In this document: positions 17,580 through 25,613 of the stretch, piece after piece | Layout: each line of letters starts with the position of its first letter | Numbering within the stretch: position 1 is the first letter of the stretch | DNA from: Planococcus sp. MSAK28401 | Lineage (GTDB): Bacteria > Bacillota > Bacilli > Bacillales_A > Planococcaceae | NCBI RefSeq assembly: GCF_018283455.1 | Contig: NZ_JAAMTH010000001.1 | Span: forward strand, 929,501-993,500 | Direction: 5' to 3' | Length of the DNA stretch: 64,000 nt | The notes under the pieces: model-generated | The model's database searches: none | What the model was told of the DNA's origin: nothing | Seen by the model: only the letters and a program-made list of their open reading frames with translations | Translations under genes and position numbers: made by a program

Positions 17580-18497
17580 TTATTCGAATAGATTCATGCT
17601 TAAATAGCGTTCACCGGTATCCGGCGCGATGCACAATACTTTTTTGCCGGGACCGAGCCGTTTAGCGATTTCGATGGCCGCATAGATGGTCGCGCCGGCA
17701 GAAGGGCCGACAAAGACGCCTTCTTCGCGGGCGGAGCGGCGGAACATCTCGATGGCATCTTCATCTTCGATTGCCATGATTTCATCGTAAATCGAGGTAT
17801 TCAATGTATCCGGCACAAAGCCTGGGCTGGTTCCGACCAATTTGTGCTTGCCGGGCTTGCCACCTGATAGCACAGGTGAGCCTTTCGGTTCGACAACTGT
17901 TATATAGAGGTTTGGCAAATGTTCTTTCAAGGTTTCACCGGTTCCAGTGATGGTGCCGCCTGTTCCGGCCGAAGCAACGAAGGCGTCGAGCTGCCCGTCC
18001 ATTTGCTCGAGGATTTCAAGTGCCGTCGTGCCGCGGTGGGCATCGGGGTTGGCCGGATTTTCAAATTGCTGCGGGATGAAGCTGCCGGGAATCGTTTCAC
18101 GCAATTCAAGCGCTTTGTGGATCGCGCCCGGCATTTTGTCGTCACTTGGGGTCAACACGACTTCCGAACCGAAAGCTTTCAGCAAATTGATGCGCTCTTG
18201 AGTAGCGTTATCCGGCAGCACGAGGATGGAGCGGTAACCTTTCGCTGCAGCGACCATCGCCAGGCCGATGCCGGTATTGCCGCTCGTCGGTTCGATGATT
18301 GTTGACCCCGCCTTCAATGCGCCAGATTCTTCAGCTTGCTTGATCATATTATAAGCCGCCCGGTCCTTGACACTTTTGGTCGGGTTGAACATTTCCAATT
18401 TTACATAGACATCCGCTGCGCCTTCAGGGACGATGCGGTTCAATTTCACAACAGGCGTATTGCCAATCAGGTCAGTAATGGAATCAAATGGTTTCAT
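17580..18497 (-). CDS. cysK: Cysteine synthase A (O-acetylserine sulfhydrylase)
   Basis: 305 residues from ATG 18497 (a TTG one codon earlier is possible). Makes cysteine from O-acetylserine and sulfide, using PLP. Visible: TPVVKLNRI near the start, the PLP lysine in PTKSVKDRAAY (K44), the substrate loop PTSGNTGIGLAM, and the phosphate-binding GTGGTITGTG. Length and motifs match CysK rather than CysM or cystathionine beta-synthase, which have other loops. Lies upstream of the peroxiredoxin and close to the anion importer, forming a plausible sulfur and redox neighbourhood. Confidence 0.93.
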   Translation of the reverse strand: MKPFDSITDLIGNTPVVKLNRIVPEGAADVYVKLEMFNPTKSVKDRAAYNMIKQAEESGALKAGSTIIEPTSGNTGIGLAMVAAAKGYRSILVLPDNATQERINLLKAFGSEVVLTPSDDKMPGAIHKALELRETIPGSFIPQQFENPANPDAHRGTTALEILEQMDGQLDAFVASAGTGGTITGTGETLKEHLPNLYITVVEPKGSPVLSGGKPGKHKLVGTSPGFVPDTLNTSIYDEIMAIEDEDAIEMFRRSAREEGVFVGPSAGATIYAAIEIAKRLGPGKKVLCIAPDTGERYLSMNLFE

Positions 18498-18749
18498 CAA
18501 CTAAACAACCTTTCTTTATCGGATATAAAGGATATTACCTTCCATTGTAGTACAAAGCGAAAGGCTGTGCCATTCGCTTGTTTTATGAGTTGGAGGATGG
18601 CTCCATATAATATAGAAGAAATTTTGTCGGCCCTTGCCAGGCTAAATATGCAAAACGGGAGTGAAATCTTCGACAAAATGCCAAAAAGTAGCGTACTATT
18701 TTGGTAACGGGAAATCGTTCGAATCATGCAATGGAAAGTAGGGACAGAC

Positions 18750-19406
18750 GTGAAAAAACAAATAGTGGTAATCGGGCTTGGGCGCTTCGGAAGCAGTGTC
18801 TGCAAGGAACTTTACGGGATGGGGCACGATATCATGGCGATCGATTCCAATCCGGAAACGGTCAGCACGATGTCCGATTATGCGAGCCATACGGCAACAG
18901 CCGATGCGACGGATGAAGGCAGTTTGAAGTCTCTAGGCGTCCGCAATTTCGAGTTTGCCATTGTCGCAATCGGCGATGACTTGCAGGCGAGCGTTTTGTG
19001 TACGCTCATGCTGAAAGAACTCGGCGTCCCAAAAGTTTGGGTTAAAGCACGTGACCAGCAGCACCAAAAGATCTTGGAACGCATCGGTGCAGACCGTGTT
19101 ATCCAGCCGGAATATGAAATGGGCGTCCGGACAGCCCATCATATCGATTCCGAAAAAGTAGTCGATTACATCAATCTATCGGATAACTATAGCATCATCG
19201 AATTGGCAGCCTCAAAAAAAGTCATCGGCAAAACCCTTGGGGAACTGAATATCCGCAAAGATTACGGCTGCATGATTTTGGCGATTAAGCATGGCGAAGA
19301 TGTCAATATTGCGCCGCTGCTCGAAGACCGGGTTGAAGCGGGCGATATTTTGATTGCGATGGGGCATAAAGACGACCTTAAACGCTTTGAAGACAAAGGG
19401 CTGTAA
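18750..19406 (+). CDS. KtrA/KtrC-type RCK protein of K+ uptake
   Basis: 218 residues from GTG 18750; KtrA/C proteins begin just before the nucleotide-binding motif, here VVIGLGRFGSSV, and the ATG 24 bases upstream gives an unusual leader. RCK_N domain 1-125 (Rossmann, acidic D in MAIDSNPE), RCK_C domain about 135-215. It gates a KtrB/KtrD membrane subunit in response to nucleotides. No ktrB/D lies next to it, which resembles the unlinked B. subtilis ktrC arrangement. Confidence 0.88.
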   Translation: MKKQIVVIGLGRFGSSVCKELYGMGHDIMAIDSNPETVSTMSDYASHTATADATDEGSLKSLGVRNFEFAIVAIGDDLQASVLCTLMLKELGVPKVWVKARDQQHQKILERIGADRVIQPEYEMGVRTAHHIDSEKVVDYINLSDNYSIIELAASKKVIGKTLGELNIRKDYGCMILAIKHGEDVNIAPLLEDRVEAGDILIAMGHKDDLKRFEDKGL

Positions 19407-19447
19407 TGAAAACGACAGCCTAATCGATGGATAAAGGCGGTGGCTGG

Positions 19448-20113
19448 ATGAAAGTTCGGATCGATTGGACGTATAAATCACCGAAAAATAAAGTCGTGCA
19501 ATTTCTCTCTGAGGAGCTTGAAGCGAGCGAAGCGCTGATTATAGCGCAGGACCTAGAACGCACAGGGCGCACAAAGCGCCTTCAATTTGCCGATCGGCAT
19601 AACAGTAATTGGAGCATTAAGGAATTGAAAAACTACGTCAAGGAAGTGGAAACAGAGCCGCATGATGTCATCGTTTATTACGATGGCGGCTTTGACCGCC
19701 ATTCTAAACGGGCAGGGCTTGGATGCGCTGTTTACTTCAAGCAAAACGGCAAGGATTACCGTTTAAGAAAAAATGTGGTCGTCGATGAGATTGACTCCAA
19801 TAACGAGGCGGAATATGCAGCATTGTCGATGGCGGTCCAGGAAATCGAATTGCTCGGCGTCCATCATCTCCCGGTCCGCTTTATCGGCGATTCGAGGACC
19901 GTAGTCAATCAGATGAGCGGCGAATGGGCAGTGCTGGAACATAGCTTGGCGAAGTGGGCTGACCGCATCGACCAACGATTGGAGAACATCGGCATCCGTC
20001 CTGAATATGAATTCGTCCCAAGAAAAGAAAACGCCGAAGCGGATCGTTTGGCCACGCAAGCGCTAGGCGAGACGATGATCGAAAGCTTGATCGATCTAAA
20101 CGCAGACAATTAA
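19448..20113 (+). CDS. RNase H-like domain protein (reverse-transcriptase-like family)
   Basis: 221 residues from ATG 19448 (AAGGCGGTGG upstream). Residues 1-70 form a variable N-terminal domain; about 75-215 form an RNase HI fold. All acidic active-site positions are visible: VYYDGGFD (D), NNEAEYAAL (E), IGDSRTVVNQM (D) and KENAEADRLA (D). It resembles the Bacillus YpeP/YpdQ group. It probably cleaves RNA in RNA-DNA hybrids, though activity of this group varies. Terminator follows. Confidence 0.83.
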   Translation: MKVRIDWTYKSPKNKVVQFLSEELEASEALIIAQDLERTGRTKRLQFADRHNSNWSIKELKNYVKEVETEPHDVIVYYDGGFDRHSKRAGLGCAVYFKQNGKDYRLRKNVVVDEIDSNNEAEYAALSMAVQEIELLGVHHLPVRFIGDSRTVVNQMSGEWAVLEHSLAKWADRIDQRLENIGIRPEYEFVPRKENAEADRLATQALGETMIESLIDLNADN

Positions 20114-20129
20114 AGAAAATAATGAGGAG

Positions 20130-20170
20130 AAAAGTTGCCAGGAAGAAGCATTCTTGGCAACTTTTTCCTT
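20130..20170 (+). terminator. Terminator of the RNase H-like gene
   Basis: AAAGTTGCCAGGAA / TTCTTGGCAACTTT stem plus TTTCC. Confidence 0.85.
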
Positions 20171-20236
20171 TTAATGTAAGTTTGTATCATTTTCCAGGTC
20201 AATTAACTCAAATTTATCAGAATAGTGTGATATCTA

Positions 20237-20265
20237 TTGAAATTCTATTGCATAGGGTGTATAAA
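20237..20265 (+). promoter_or_regulatory. SigA promoter of the DUF4397-sortase pair
   Basis: TTGAAA, 17-base spacer, TATAAA; start codon 50 bases downstream. Confidence 0.7.
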
Positions 20266-20314
20266 TGAGGTGTACAAAAGTTATACAAATACTATATGGA
20301 AAGAGGTTGGACAC

Positions 20315-21115
20315 ATGAAGAAGTTATCTGTCTCTCTCGTCGCAATGCTGGTGTTGTTTTCGCTTCTCGCATCTCTGGTCATGGCTGACAACCATGGTGA
20401 CATGGCAAAAGTACGGGTGTTGCACGCTTCGCCTGATGCCCCTGCAGTAGATGTTTACGTCAACGGTGATTTAACGCTCGAAGAAGTACCATTCAAAACG
20501 GATTCCGGATATTTGGAAGTCCCGGCTGGTACGCATGATGTAGAAGTATTCGCTGCAGGTACTGAATATGCAGCAGGAGAAGGCGTTTTGCAAGCTGACC
20601 TGGAAGTGGAAGCTGGAAAAGCTTACACAGTAGCTGCCGCAAACCTCTTAGAATCCATCGAATTTGTAGTAGCTGAAGATTCCATGGAAGTCACGGAAGG
20701 CCAAGCGAAAATCCGCGTCGGCCATTTGTCCCCGGATGCTCCGGCAGTTGATGTTGGAATCATCGGTGGAGATGCTTTGTTCAGTGGAGCTGAGTTCCCA
20801 TCCATCACCGATTATGCCGAAGTAGACCCTGGCACATATGACTTGGAAATCCGCTTGCCGGATGGCACACAAGTATTGCCGCTTGAAGGAACTGAACTTG
20901 CTGCAGATACAGTCTACTCAGTGTTTGCAGTGAACACAGTCGATTCGCTTGAAGTGATCGCGCTTGTCGATTACGAAGCGGCTGCTTCACCAGATGAAAT
21001 GCCGACAACTGGTCTTGGTACACCAGAACAATCCCAGTCCATGTGGTTGTTGATCGGTGGCGCGTTGTTCTTAGTAGCAGCTAGTGGGCTTGTGTGGAGA
21101 AAACGATTTCAATAA
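20315..21115 (+). CDS. DUF4397 surface protein with a sorting-type C-terminus
   Basis: 266 residues from ATG 20315. Signal peptide (KKLSVSLVAMLVLFSLLA, cleavage near VMA-DN), then two DUF4397 repeats, each starting (K/R)VRVxHxSPDAPAVDV (about 30 and 132). The C-terminus has EMPTTGLG, an about 18-residue hydrophobic segment and the basic tail WRKRFQ. This is the layout of a sortase signal with MPTTG in place of LPXTG. The next gene is a sortase, so covalent wall anchoring by its own partner is a strong inference. Confidence 0.82.
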   Translation: MKKLSVSLVAMLVLFSLLASLVMADNHGDMAKVRVLHASPDAPAVDVYVNGDLTLEEVPFKTDSGYLEVPAGTHDVEVFAAGTEYAAGEGVLQADLEVEAGKAYTVAAANLLESIEFVVAEDSMEVTEGQAKIRVGHLSPDAPAVDVGIIGGDALFSGAEFPSITDYAEVDPGTYDLEIRLPDGTQVLPLEGTELAADTVYSVFAVNTVDSLEVIALVDYEAAASPDEMPTTGLGTPEQSQSMWLLIGGALFLVAASGLVWRKRFQ

Positions 21116-21779
21116 ATTGGCATTGCTCCTCACAGCAGTATTTCTTGCAGGGTGTACCGCTGCTCCGCAAGATGAAGTGAGTGTCCGCAGTGCGGAAGTC
21201 GGCTTTGCTGTCAAGGCAGAACCGGCTTGGACAGAACAACCAAAAGAGCTAGAAAAGGCGAAAGCCGTAGAAAAAGAAAAACCTGCGGCCCAGTCGAAGC
21301 AGGCGGCCAACCCGATCAATGAACTGAACCAGCCAGGCATCGCACCAGAGAAGCTGGAAATTCCATCCATTGGAGTGGAAGCGGAAGTCACGCATCTCGC
21401 TGTAACCGATACGGGGGAAATGGCGGTGCCGGACAATGGCGAGGAACTGAGTTGGTTTTCGCCGGGCTACCAACCCGGCCAAAGAGGGCGTGCGGTCATA
21501 GCGGGACATGTCGATGATTTGGACGGCCCGGCTGTATTTTGGAATTTGACGGAGCTCAAGCCGGGTGATGAAATTGTCGTGTCCGGCGACGATCGCGAGT
21601 TACGGTTCGAGGTCCATACGATGGAGTCGGTGCCGCTCGATTTGGCGGATGTCGATTCGGTCTTCGGTTATCATTCATCTCCTGAACTTGTCTTGATTAC
21701 TTGTTCTGGAACTTATGATTATGACCGGGGGACGAGAGAAGAACGCTTGATCGTCTATGCCTCGCTTGTGCAAGAATAG
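21084..21779 (+). CDS. Class F-like sortase with a lipoprotein-type signal
   Basis: Up to 231 residues. The start is uncertain: GTG 21084 overlaps the preceding gene by 32 bases, while TTG 21117 directly after its stop would suit coupled translation. N-terminal hydrophobic segment ends in VFLAGC, a lipobox, so the enzyme may be lipid-anchored. After an EK/AQ-rich linker the sortase domain (about 90-231) has IPSIGVEAEV, the catalytic His in IAGHVDD, catalytic Cys in LITCSGTYD and an Arg-rich DRGTREERLIVYA. Its likely substrate is the preceding DUF4397 protein. Confidence 0.8.
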   Translation: MGLCGENDFNKLALLLTAVFLAGCTAAPQDEVSVRSAEVGFAVKAEPAWTEQPKELEKAKAVEKEKPAAQSKQAANPINELNQPGIAPEKLEIPSIGVEAEVTHLAVTDTGEMAVPDNGEELSWFSPGYQPGQRGRAVIAGHVDDLDGPAVFWNLTELKPGDEIVVSGDDRELRFEVHTMESVPLDLADVDSVFGYHSSPELVLITCSGTYDYDRGTREERLIVYASLVQE

Positions 21780-21808
21780 GAAAGCGTCTCCTTGGAGGCG
21801 CTTTTTTG
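21780..21808 (+). terminator. Terminator of the DUF4397-sortase operon
   Basis: AAGCGTCTCC / GGAGGCGCTT stem with TTTTTT. Confidence 0.85.
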
Positions 21809-22005
21809 TGTATAGATTTTGTCTTCGGTCAAATTACGTTTGCCCGAGGAGCTGAGATACCGTCACATTTTCGCAACAATAACCGATGGAGCATCCGCTT
21901 GAAAAGCAACTTCCGTATGAGCGCATGATATAATTGAGCCGAGCTTTTTTTACGCAGTGAGCGTATCGGTTACATAAGAACATGTAAGGAGTCGTCTATA
22001 GCCCT

Positions 22006-22809
22006 ATGAAGGAATCATTAAAACGGATCGTGGAAAGTGCGCGGTTCAATACATTCATCACTGTTTTAATTTTAATCAATGCCTTGCTGGTCGGCTTGGA
22101 GACTTACCCGTCGATTGCGGAAAACTACGGGTCATGGCTGTTAATGCTGGATATCATCATCCTGGCATTTTTCACTTTAGAGATACTCGCCAAGCTATTC
22201 GTTTACCGGGCGAAATTCTTCGGCAATGCATGGAATAATTTCGATTTCATCATTGTTGTCGGTAGCCTTATCCTCTATAACTCGCCATTTATCAGCGTGT
22301 TGCGGATTTTCCGTGTATTGCGAGTGTTGCGGACAGTGTCCACTATTCCATCGCTGCGCCGCGTCGTGACGGCCTTGTTCATGGCCATTCCAACCATCAC
22401 GAGTGTCATCTTTCTTATGTCAATTATTTTCTACGTCTATGCAGTCATCGGGACGTTCTTTTATGCAGACATTGAACCGGAATATTTTGGCGATCTCGGC
22501 CTTTCACTCATCTCCTTGTTCCAGATTTTCACTTTGGAATCTTGGGCGAGCGGGATTTTCCGCCCAGTCTTTGCGGCGGAACCATGGTCTTGGCTGTATT
22601 TTATTTCTTTCATCGTTGTTTCGACTTTCCTGATGATTAACTTGATCGTCGGTGAGATCGTCAATAACGCTCAGAAGATTTCAGATGAAATCGACAAGGA
22701 AACAGCTGAACTTGAAGGCATTAAAGAAGACACATCGGAAATTGAAGATTTGAGAAAAGAAGTCGGCGAATTGAAGAGCATGATCCAAACACTCGTCGAC
22801 CGGAAATAA
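22006..22809 (+). CDS. Voltage-gated sodium channel (NaChBac/BacNav family)
   Basis: 267 residues, the size of one BacNav subunit that assembles as a tetramer in the membrane. S1-S4 voltage sensor 1-125 with S4 arginines R100, R103, R106 and R109 at three-residue spacing. Pore S5-S6 about 130-225 with selectivity filter TLESWAS at 176-182, identical to NaChBac, which indicates Na+ selectivity. The C-terminal about 225-267 heptad-rich acidic helix is the tetramerising coiled coil. Known relatives link Na+ entry to motility, chemotaxis and pH homeostasis; the Na+/H+ antiporter lies 14 kb away. AAGGAG lies 13 bases before the ATG. Confidence 0.93.
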   Translation: MKESLKRIVESARFNTFITVLILINALLVGLETYPSIAENYGSWLLMLDIIILAFFTLEILAKLFVYRAKFFGNAWNNFDFIIVVGSLILYNSPFISVLRIFRVLRVLRTVSTIPSLRRVVTALFMAIPTITSVIFLMSIIFYVYAVIGTFFYADIEPEYFGDLGLSLISLFQIFTLESWASGIFRPVFAAEPWSWLYFISFIVVSTFLMINLIVGEIVNNAQKISDEIDKETAELEGIKEDTSEIEDLRKEVGELKSMIQTLVDRK

Positions 22810-22818
22810 CAGTAAGCA

Positions 22819-22850
22819 AAAGAAGCTGCCTAAAAAGGCAGCTTCTTTTC
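22819..22850. terminator. Terminator of the sodium-channel gene
   Basis: AAAGAAGCTGCC / GGCAGCTTCTTT stem with T run. A copy of its right arm (20 bases, one mismatch) recurs at 23162-23181 beyond the dispersed repeat. Confidence 0.85.
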
Positions 22851-23161
22851 AGGTTGTGGAGAAAGGTAAGAAGTCGTATTTTCCGAAGCTTATCGCTCGC
22901 TTTCCGTGGGGCGGGAATCGAGCCTCCTCAGCCGCTATCGCGACTAGCGGGGTCTCTCAAACCCGTCGCTTCGCTGCTCCCACAGGAAAGATAAGGTCGA
23001 ACTACGTGAGAACTTATCTTTGCGAAGTAATGCGAAGCATTATTGAGCAGAAGGACTTACGAGCAAACGCTTCTCCAAATACTAAGTTAGATTACTGATT
23101 TTTAATGTCAAAACGCAACACTTTTTTTAAAGTTCAGTAGATTTTAGACTTATTCAACACT
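22850..23161 (-). repeat. Dispersed structured repeat, copy 1 (with 74-base insertion)
   Basis: Read on the minus strand, it aligns with copy 2 at 29162-29395 from end to end. Shared blocks are CAG-N-GTGTTGAA, AGTATTTGGAGAAGCG, GTTTGCTCG, AGCCTCCTCAGC, CTTTCCGTGGG and CTTCGGAAAATACG. Copy 1 has an extra 74 bases (22987-23060), which carry an inverted repeat AAAGATAAG / CTTATCTTT. Without that segment both copies are about 235 bases. No convincing gene lies here; an 80-codon frame is a by-product. Confidence 0.8.
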
Positions 23162-23189
23162 CTGAAAAGGCAGCTTCTTTTTTAGTGAA

Positions 23190-24071
23190 TCAAACTTTCG
23201 GCAGCTGGTTGACGAGTGTGATGAATTCACGGGATACATAGGGAACGTAACGGTTTTTGGCCATGATGATGCCAAGCCGCCACGGAAAGGTCTGGGTCAG
23301 CGAGACGGTTTTAAACGGGCCATCCTGGACGCGGTCGCAAATCAGTTTCGGCATCAAGGTGACACCAAGGTTTTTTTCGACCATGCCGACGATAAAATCC
23401 CATTGCGAGCTTTCGTAAGCGATTTTCGGCTCGAATCCTTCACTCCGGCAAAACTCGACGGTCCGCCCGTTAAGCGTGAATTCCTTGCTGAGCAGCAGGA
23501 ATGGATCGTTTCTGAAATCAATCAAATCGCGTGTTGCCCGATCAGCGAGTGGATGGTCTTCGTGGACGAGCAGTTTGATTTCCTGGTCGACAAAGGGAAC
23601 GACATCAAAGCGCTCGCTATCGACCGGAAGCATGACGAACCCAAGATCCACTTCGCCATCGGCTACTTTTTCCTCCACTTTCTTTGCGCCGTCTTCAACG
23701 AGGATGACGGTCACGTCAGGATAGCGGGATTGGAACGCTGCGATGATGGTCGGGAAAAACAAGGTACTGATGACTGGCGGCAAACCGATTTTGATCTTGC
23801 CTTTATTCAAGTTCATAACGTCATACAGCGAAGAAGATAAGTCATCGAGGCTATTGACGATTTTCTGCGCTTGGACGAAGACGACTTCTCCGGCGTCGGT
23901 CAAACGTACTTTTCTGGACGAGCGGTCGAATAACGATACGTCCATTTCTTGTTCCAGGTTTTTGACCATCTTGCTGAGTGTCGGCTGTGTGACATGTAGG
24001 GCTTGCGCAGCTTTTGTAAAACTTTGATGCTTGGCCACTTCAATGAAGTAGCTGAGCTGTCGGATATCCAT
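23190..24071 (-). CDS. LysR-family transcriptional regulator
   Basis: 293 residues. Winged helix-turn-helix 1-60 (FTKAAQALHVTQPTLSKMVKNLE), then a LysR substrate-binding domain about 88-290. Closest in pattern to Bacillus CidR/YwbI-type regulators, but ligand is unknown. It is divergent from the GntP permease gene with a 198-base shared control region, so it most likely regulates that permease and the linked dehydrogenase. Its terminator appears to have been reduced to one arm beside the dispersed repeat. Confidence 0.88.
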   Translation of the reverse strand: MDIRQLSYFIEVAKHQSFTKAAQALHVTQPTLSKMVKNLEQEMDVSLFDRSSRKVRLTDAGEVVFVQAQKIVNSLDDLSSSLYDVMNLNKGKIKIGLPPVISTLFFPTIIAAFQSRYPDVTVILVEDGAKKVEEKVADGEVDLGFVMLPVDSERFDVVPFVDQEIKLLVHEDHPLADRATRDLIDFRNDPFLLLSKEFTLNGRTVEFCRSEGFEPKIAYESSQWDFIVGMVEKNLGVTLMPKLICDRVQDGPFKTVSLTQTFPWRLGIIMAKNRYVPYVSREFITLVNQLPKV

Positions 24072-24125
24072 GTGAATGCTCCTTATCTATAACTAATGTC
24101 TATGGAAGCTATTATTATTATTCAT

Positions 24126-24154
24126 TTTACCTATCGATTTCTTCGTTGTATAGT
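24126..24154 (+). promoter_or_regulatory. Candidate promoter of the GntP permease operon
   Basis: TTTACC, 17-base spacer, TATAGT in the LysR-permease divergent region. Confidence 0.5.
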
Positions 24155-24269
24155 ATTAAAAGGTTTCAGGACTAAATATTTAGATAATTCATCCATGCTT
24201 TTCGGGGAGAAAAGTAAGCGTTTCCAATTTGTTCGAAAAACCGTAACACATTCAAAAGGGGGATTTATC

Positions 24270-25589
24270 ATGTTAAGTATGATCGGAATGGTTGGAGGAC
24301 TTATTCTATTGATCGTGTTGACAATGAGGGGCGTCAACTTGTTAATCGCTGGTCCATTGTCGGCATTATTCGTCGCGGTTCTCAGCGGCCTGCCGCTGTT
24401 TCCGCAATTAGTGGGGGAAGGGGAAGCTAATTTATTGTCGAACTATATGGGCGGCTTCTCCGGATTCATCACCTCATGGTTCCCGATGTTCTTGCTCGGG
24501 GCCATCTTCGGTAAAGTCATGGAAGATACAGGAGCGGCGGATAGCGTCTCCAAATGGCTGGTTGGAAAATTCGGTTTGTCAAAAGCGGTGTTGGCGATTG
24601 TTATCGCCTGTGCTGTGCTGACATACGGCGGCGTCAGCTTGTTCGTCGTTGCGTTCTCGGTGTATCCGATGGCACTCAGCTTGTTCAAGCAAGCGGATTT
24701 GCCGCGCCGCTTTATCCCGGCAGCGCTTGCGCTTGGGTCTGTGACATTCACGATGACCTCTGCAGGGTCACCGGAGATTCAAAACTGGATCCCGATCGAG
24801 TATTTGAACACCAGCCCATATGCCGGCTGGGAAGTCAGCATTATCGTTGCGGTCTTTATGGCAGTGTTCGGCTATTGGTGGCTGAAGCGCATGATCAATA
24901 AAGCCGTGAACAAAGGCGAGCGTTTCGAGGCAAGGGAATCGGATCCGCAATTGGCAGACAGAGCGTTGCCTCATCCGATCACGGGCTTGGTTCCGTTGCT
25001 GGTCGTATTGGCCGTGTCGTTCATTTTCCACGACTCACTCGGAACTTCTGCCCTGATCTTGGCATTGCTTGGCGGTGTCATCACAACATATCTATTGAAT
25101 ATGAAATACTTCACGAACCTCGGCAAAGCGTTGACGGATGGAACGATCGGCGCCTTAATCGCCATCGGCAACACGGCAGCGGTCGTTGGCTTCGGCGGGG
25201 TTGCAAAAGCAGTGCCGGCTTTCCAAGTGGCAGTCGATGCCATGACGAGCATTCCGGGAAGCCCGCTTATCGGCGGCGCCGTAGCGGTCAGTGTCATCGC
25301 CGGACTTACAGGCTCCGCATCCGGTGGGCAAGTCATTGCATTGCCATTGATTGCTCCTCATTACATCGATATGGGCGTCAATACAGAAGCGCTCCACCGG
25401 ACCATTGCGATTTCTTCCGGTGCACTCGATTCATTGCCGCATAACGGCTACGTCGTTACGACGATCCAGGGAATTTGCGGCGAGACCCATAAAGCCGCTT
25501 ACGGCGCTATGGGGGCTGTAACGGTTATCGTGCCGCTGATCGGATTGACGATTGCGATTGTGCTGTTCACCTTAGGACTAGGCATTTAA
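24270..25589 (+). CDS. GntP-family permease (YxjC-like)
   Basis: 439 residues from ATG 24270 (AAAGGGGGA upstream); the longer reading from 24096 runs through the promoter region. 12 or so hydrophobic segments; GntP-type motifs such as YGGVSLFVVAFSVYPMA, TMTSAGSPEIQN, TGSASGG and SGALDSLPHNG. GntP members carry gluconate or small hydroxy/keto acids with protons. Pairing with a 3-hydroxybutyrate dehydrogenase, as in B. subtilis yxjC/yxjF, suggests 3-hydroxybutyrate or acetoacetate uptake (inference). Confidence 0.87.
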   Translation: MLSMIGMVGGLILLIVLTMRGVNLLIAGPLSALFVAVLSGLPLFPQLVGEGEANLLSNYMGGFSGFITSWFPMFLLGAIFGKVMEDTGAADSVSKWLVGKFGLSKAVLAIVIACAVLTYGGVSLFVVAFSVYPMALSLFKQADLPRRFIPAALALGSVTFTMTSAGSPEIQNWIPIEYLNTSPYAGWEVSIIVAVFMAVFGYWWLKRMINKAVNKGERFEARESDPQLADRALPHPITGLVPLLVVLAVSFIFHDSLGTSALILALLGGVITTYLLNMKYFTNLGKALTDGTIGALIAIGNTAAVVGFGGVAKAVPAFQVAVDAMTSIPGSPLIGGAVAVSVIAGLTGSASGGQVIALPLIAPHYIDMGVNTEALHRTIAISSGALDSLPHNGYVVTTIQGICGETHKAAYGAMGAVTVIVPLIGLTIAIVLFTLGLGI

Positions 25590-25613
25590 TTTTTCACTTG
25601 GAGGGACTCCATC

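Noticed and set aside
22856..23098. 80-codon plus-strand frame after the sodium channel
   Set aside because: It lies inside the dispersed repeat, is not preserved in copy 2, and has no credible protein features.
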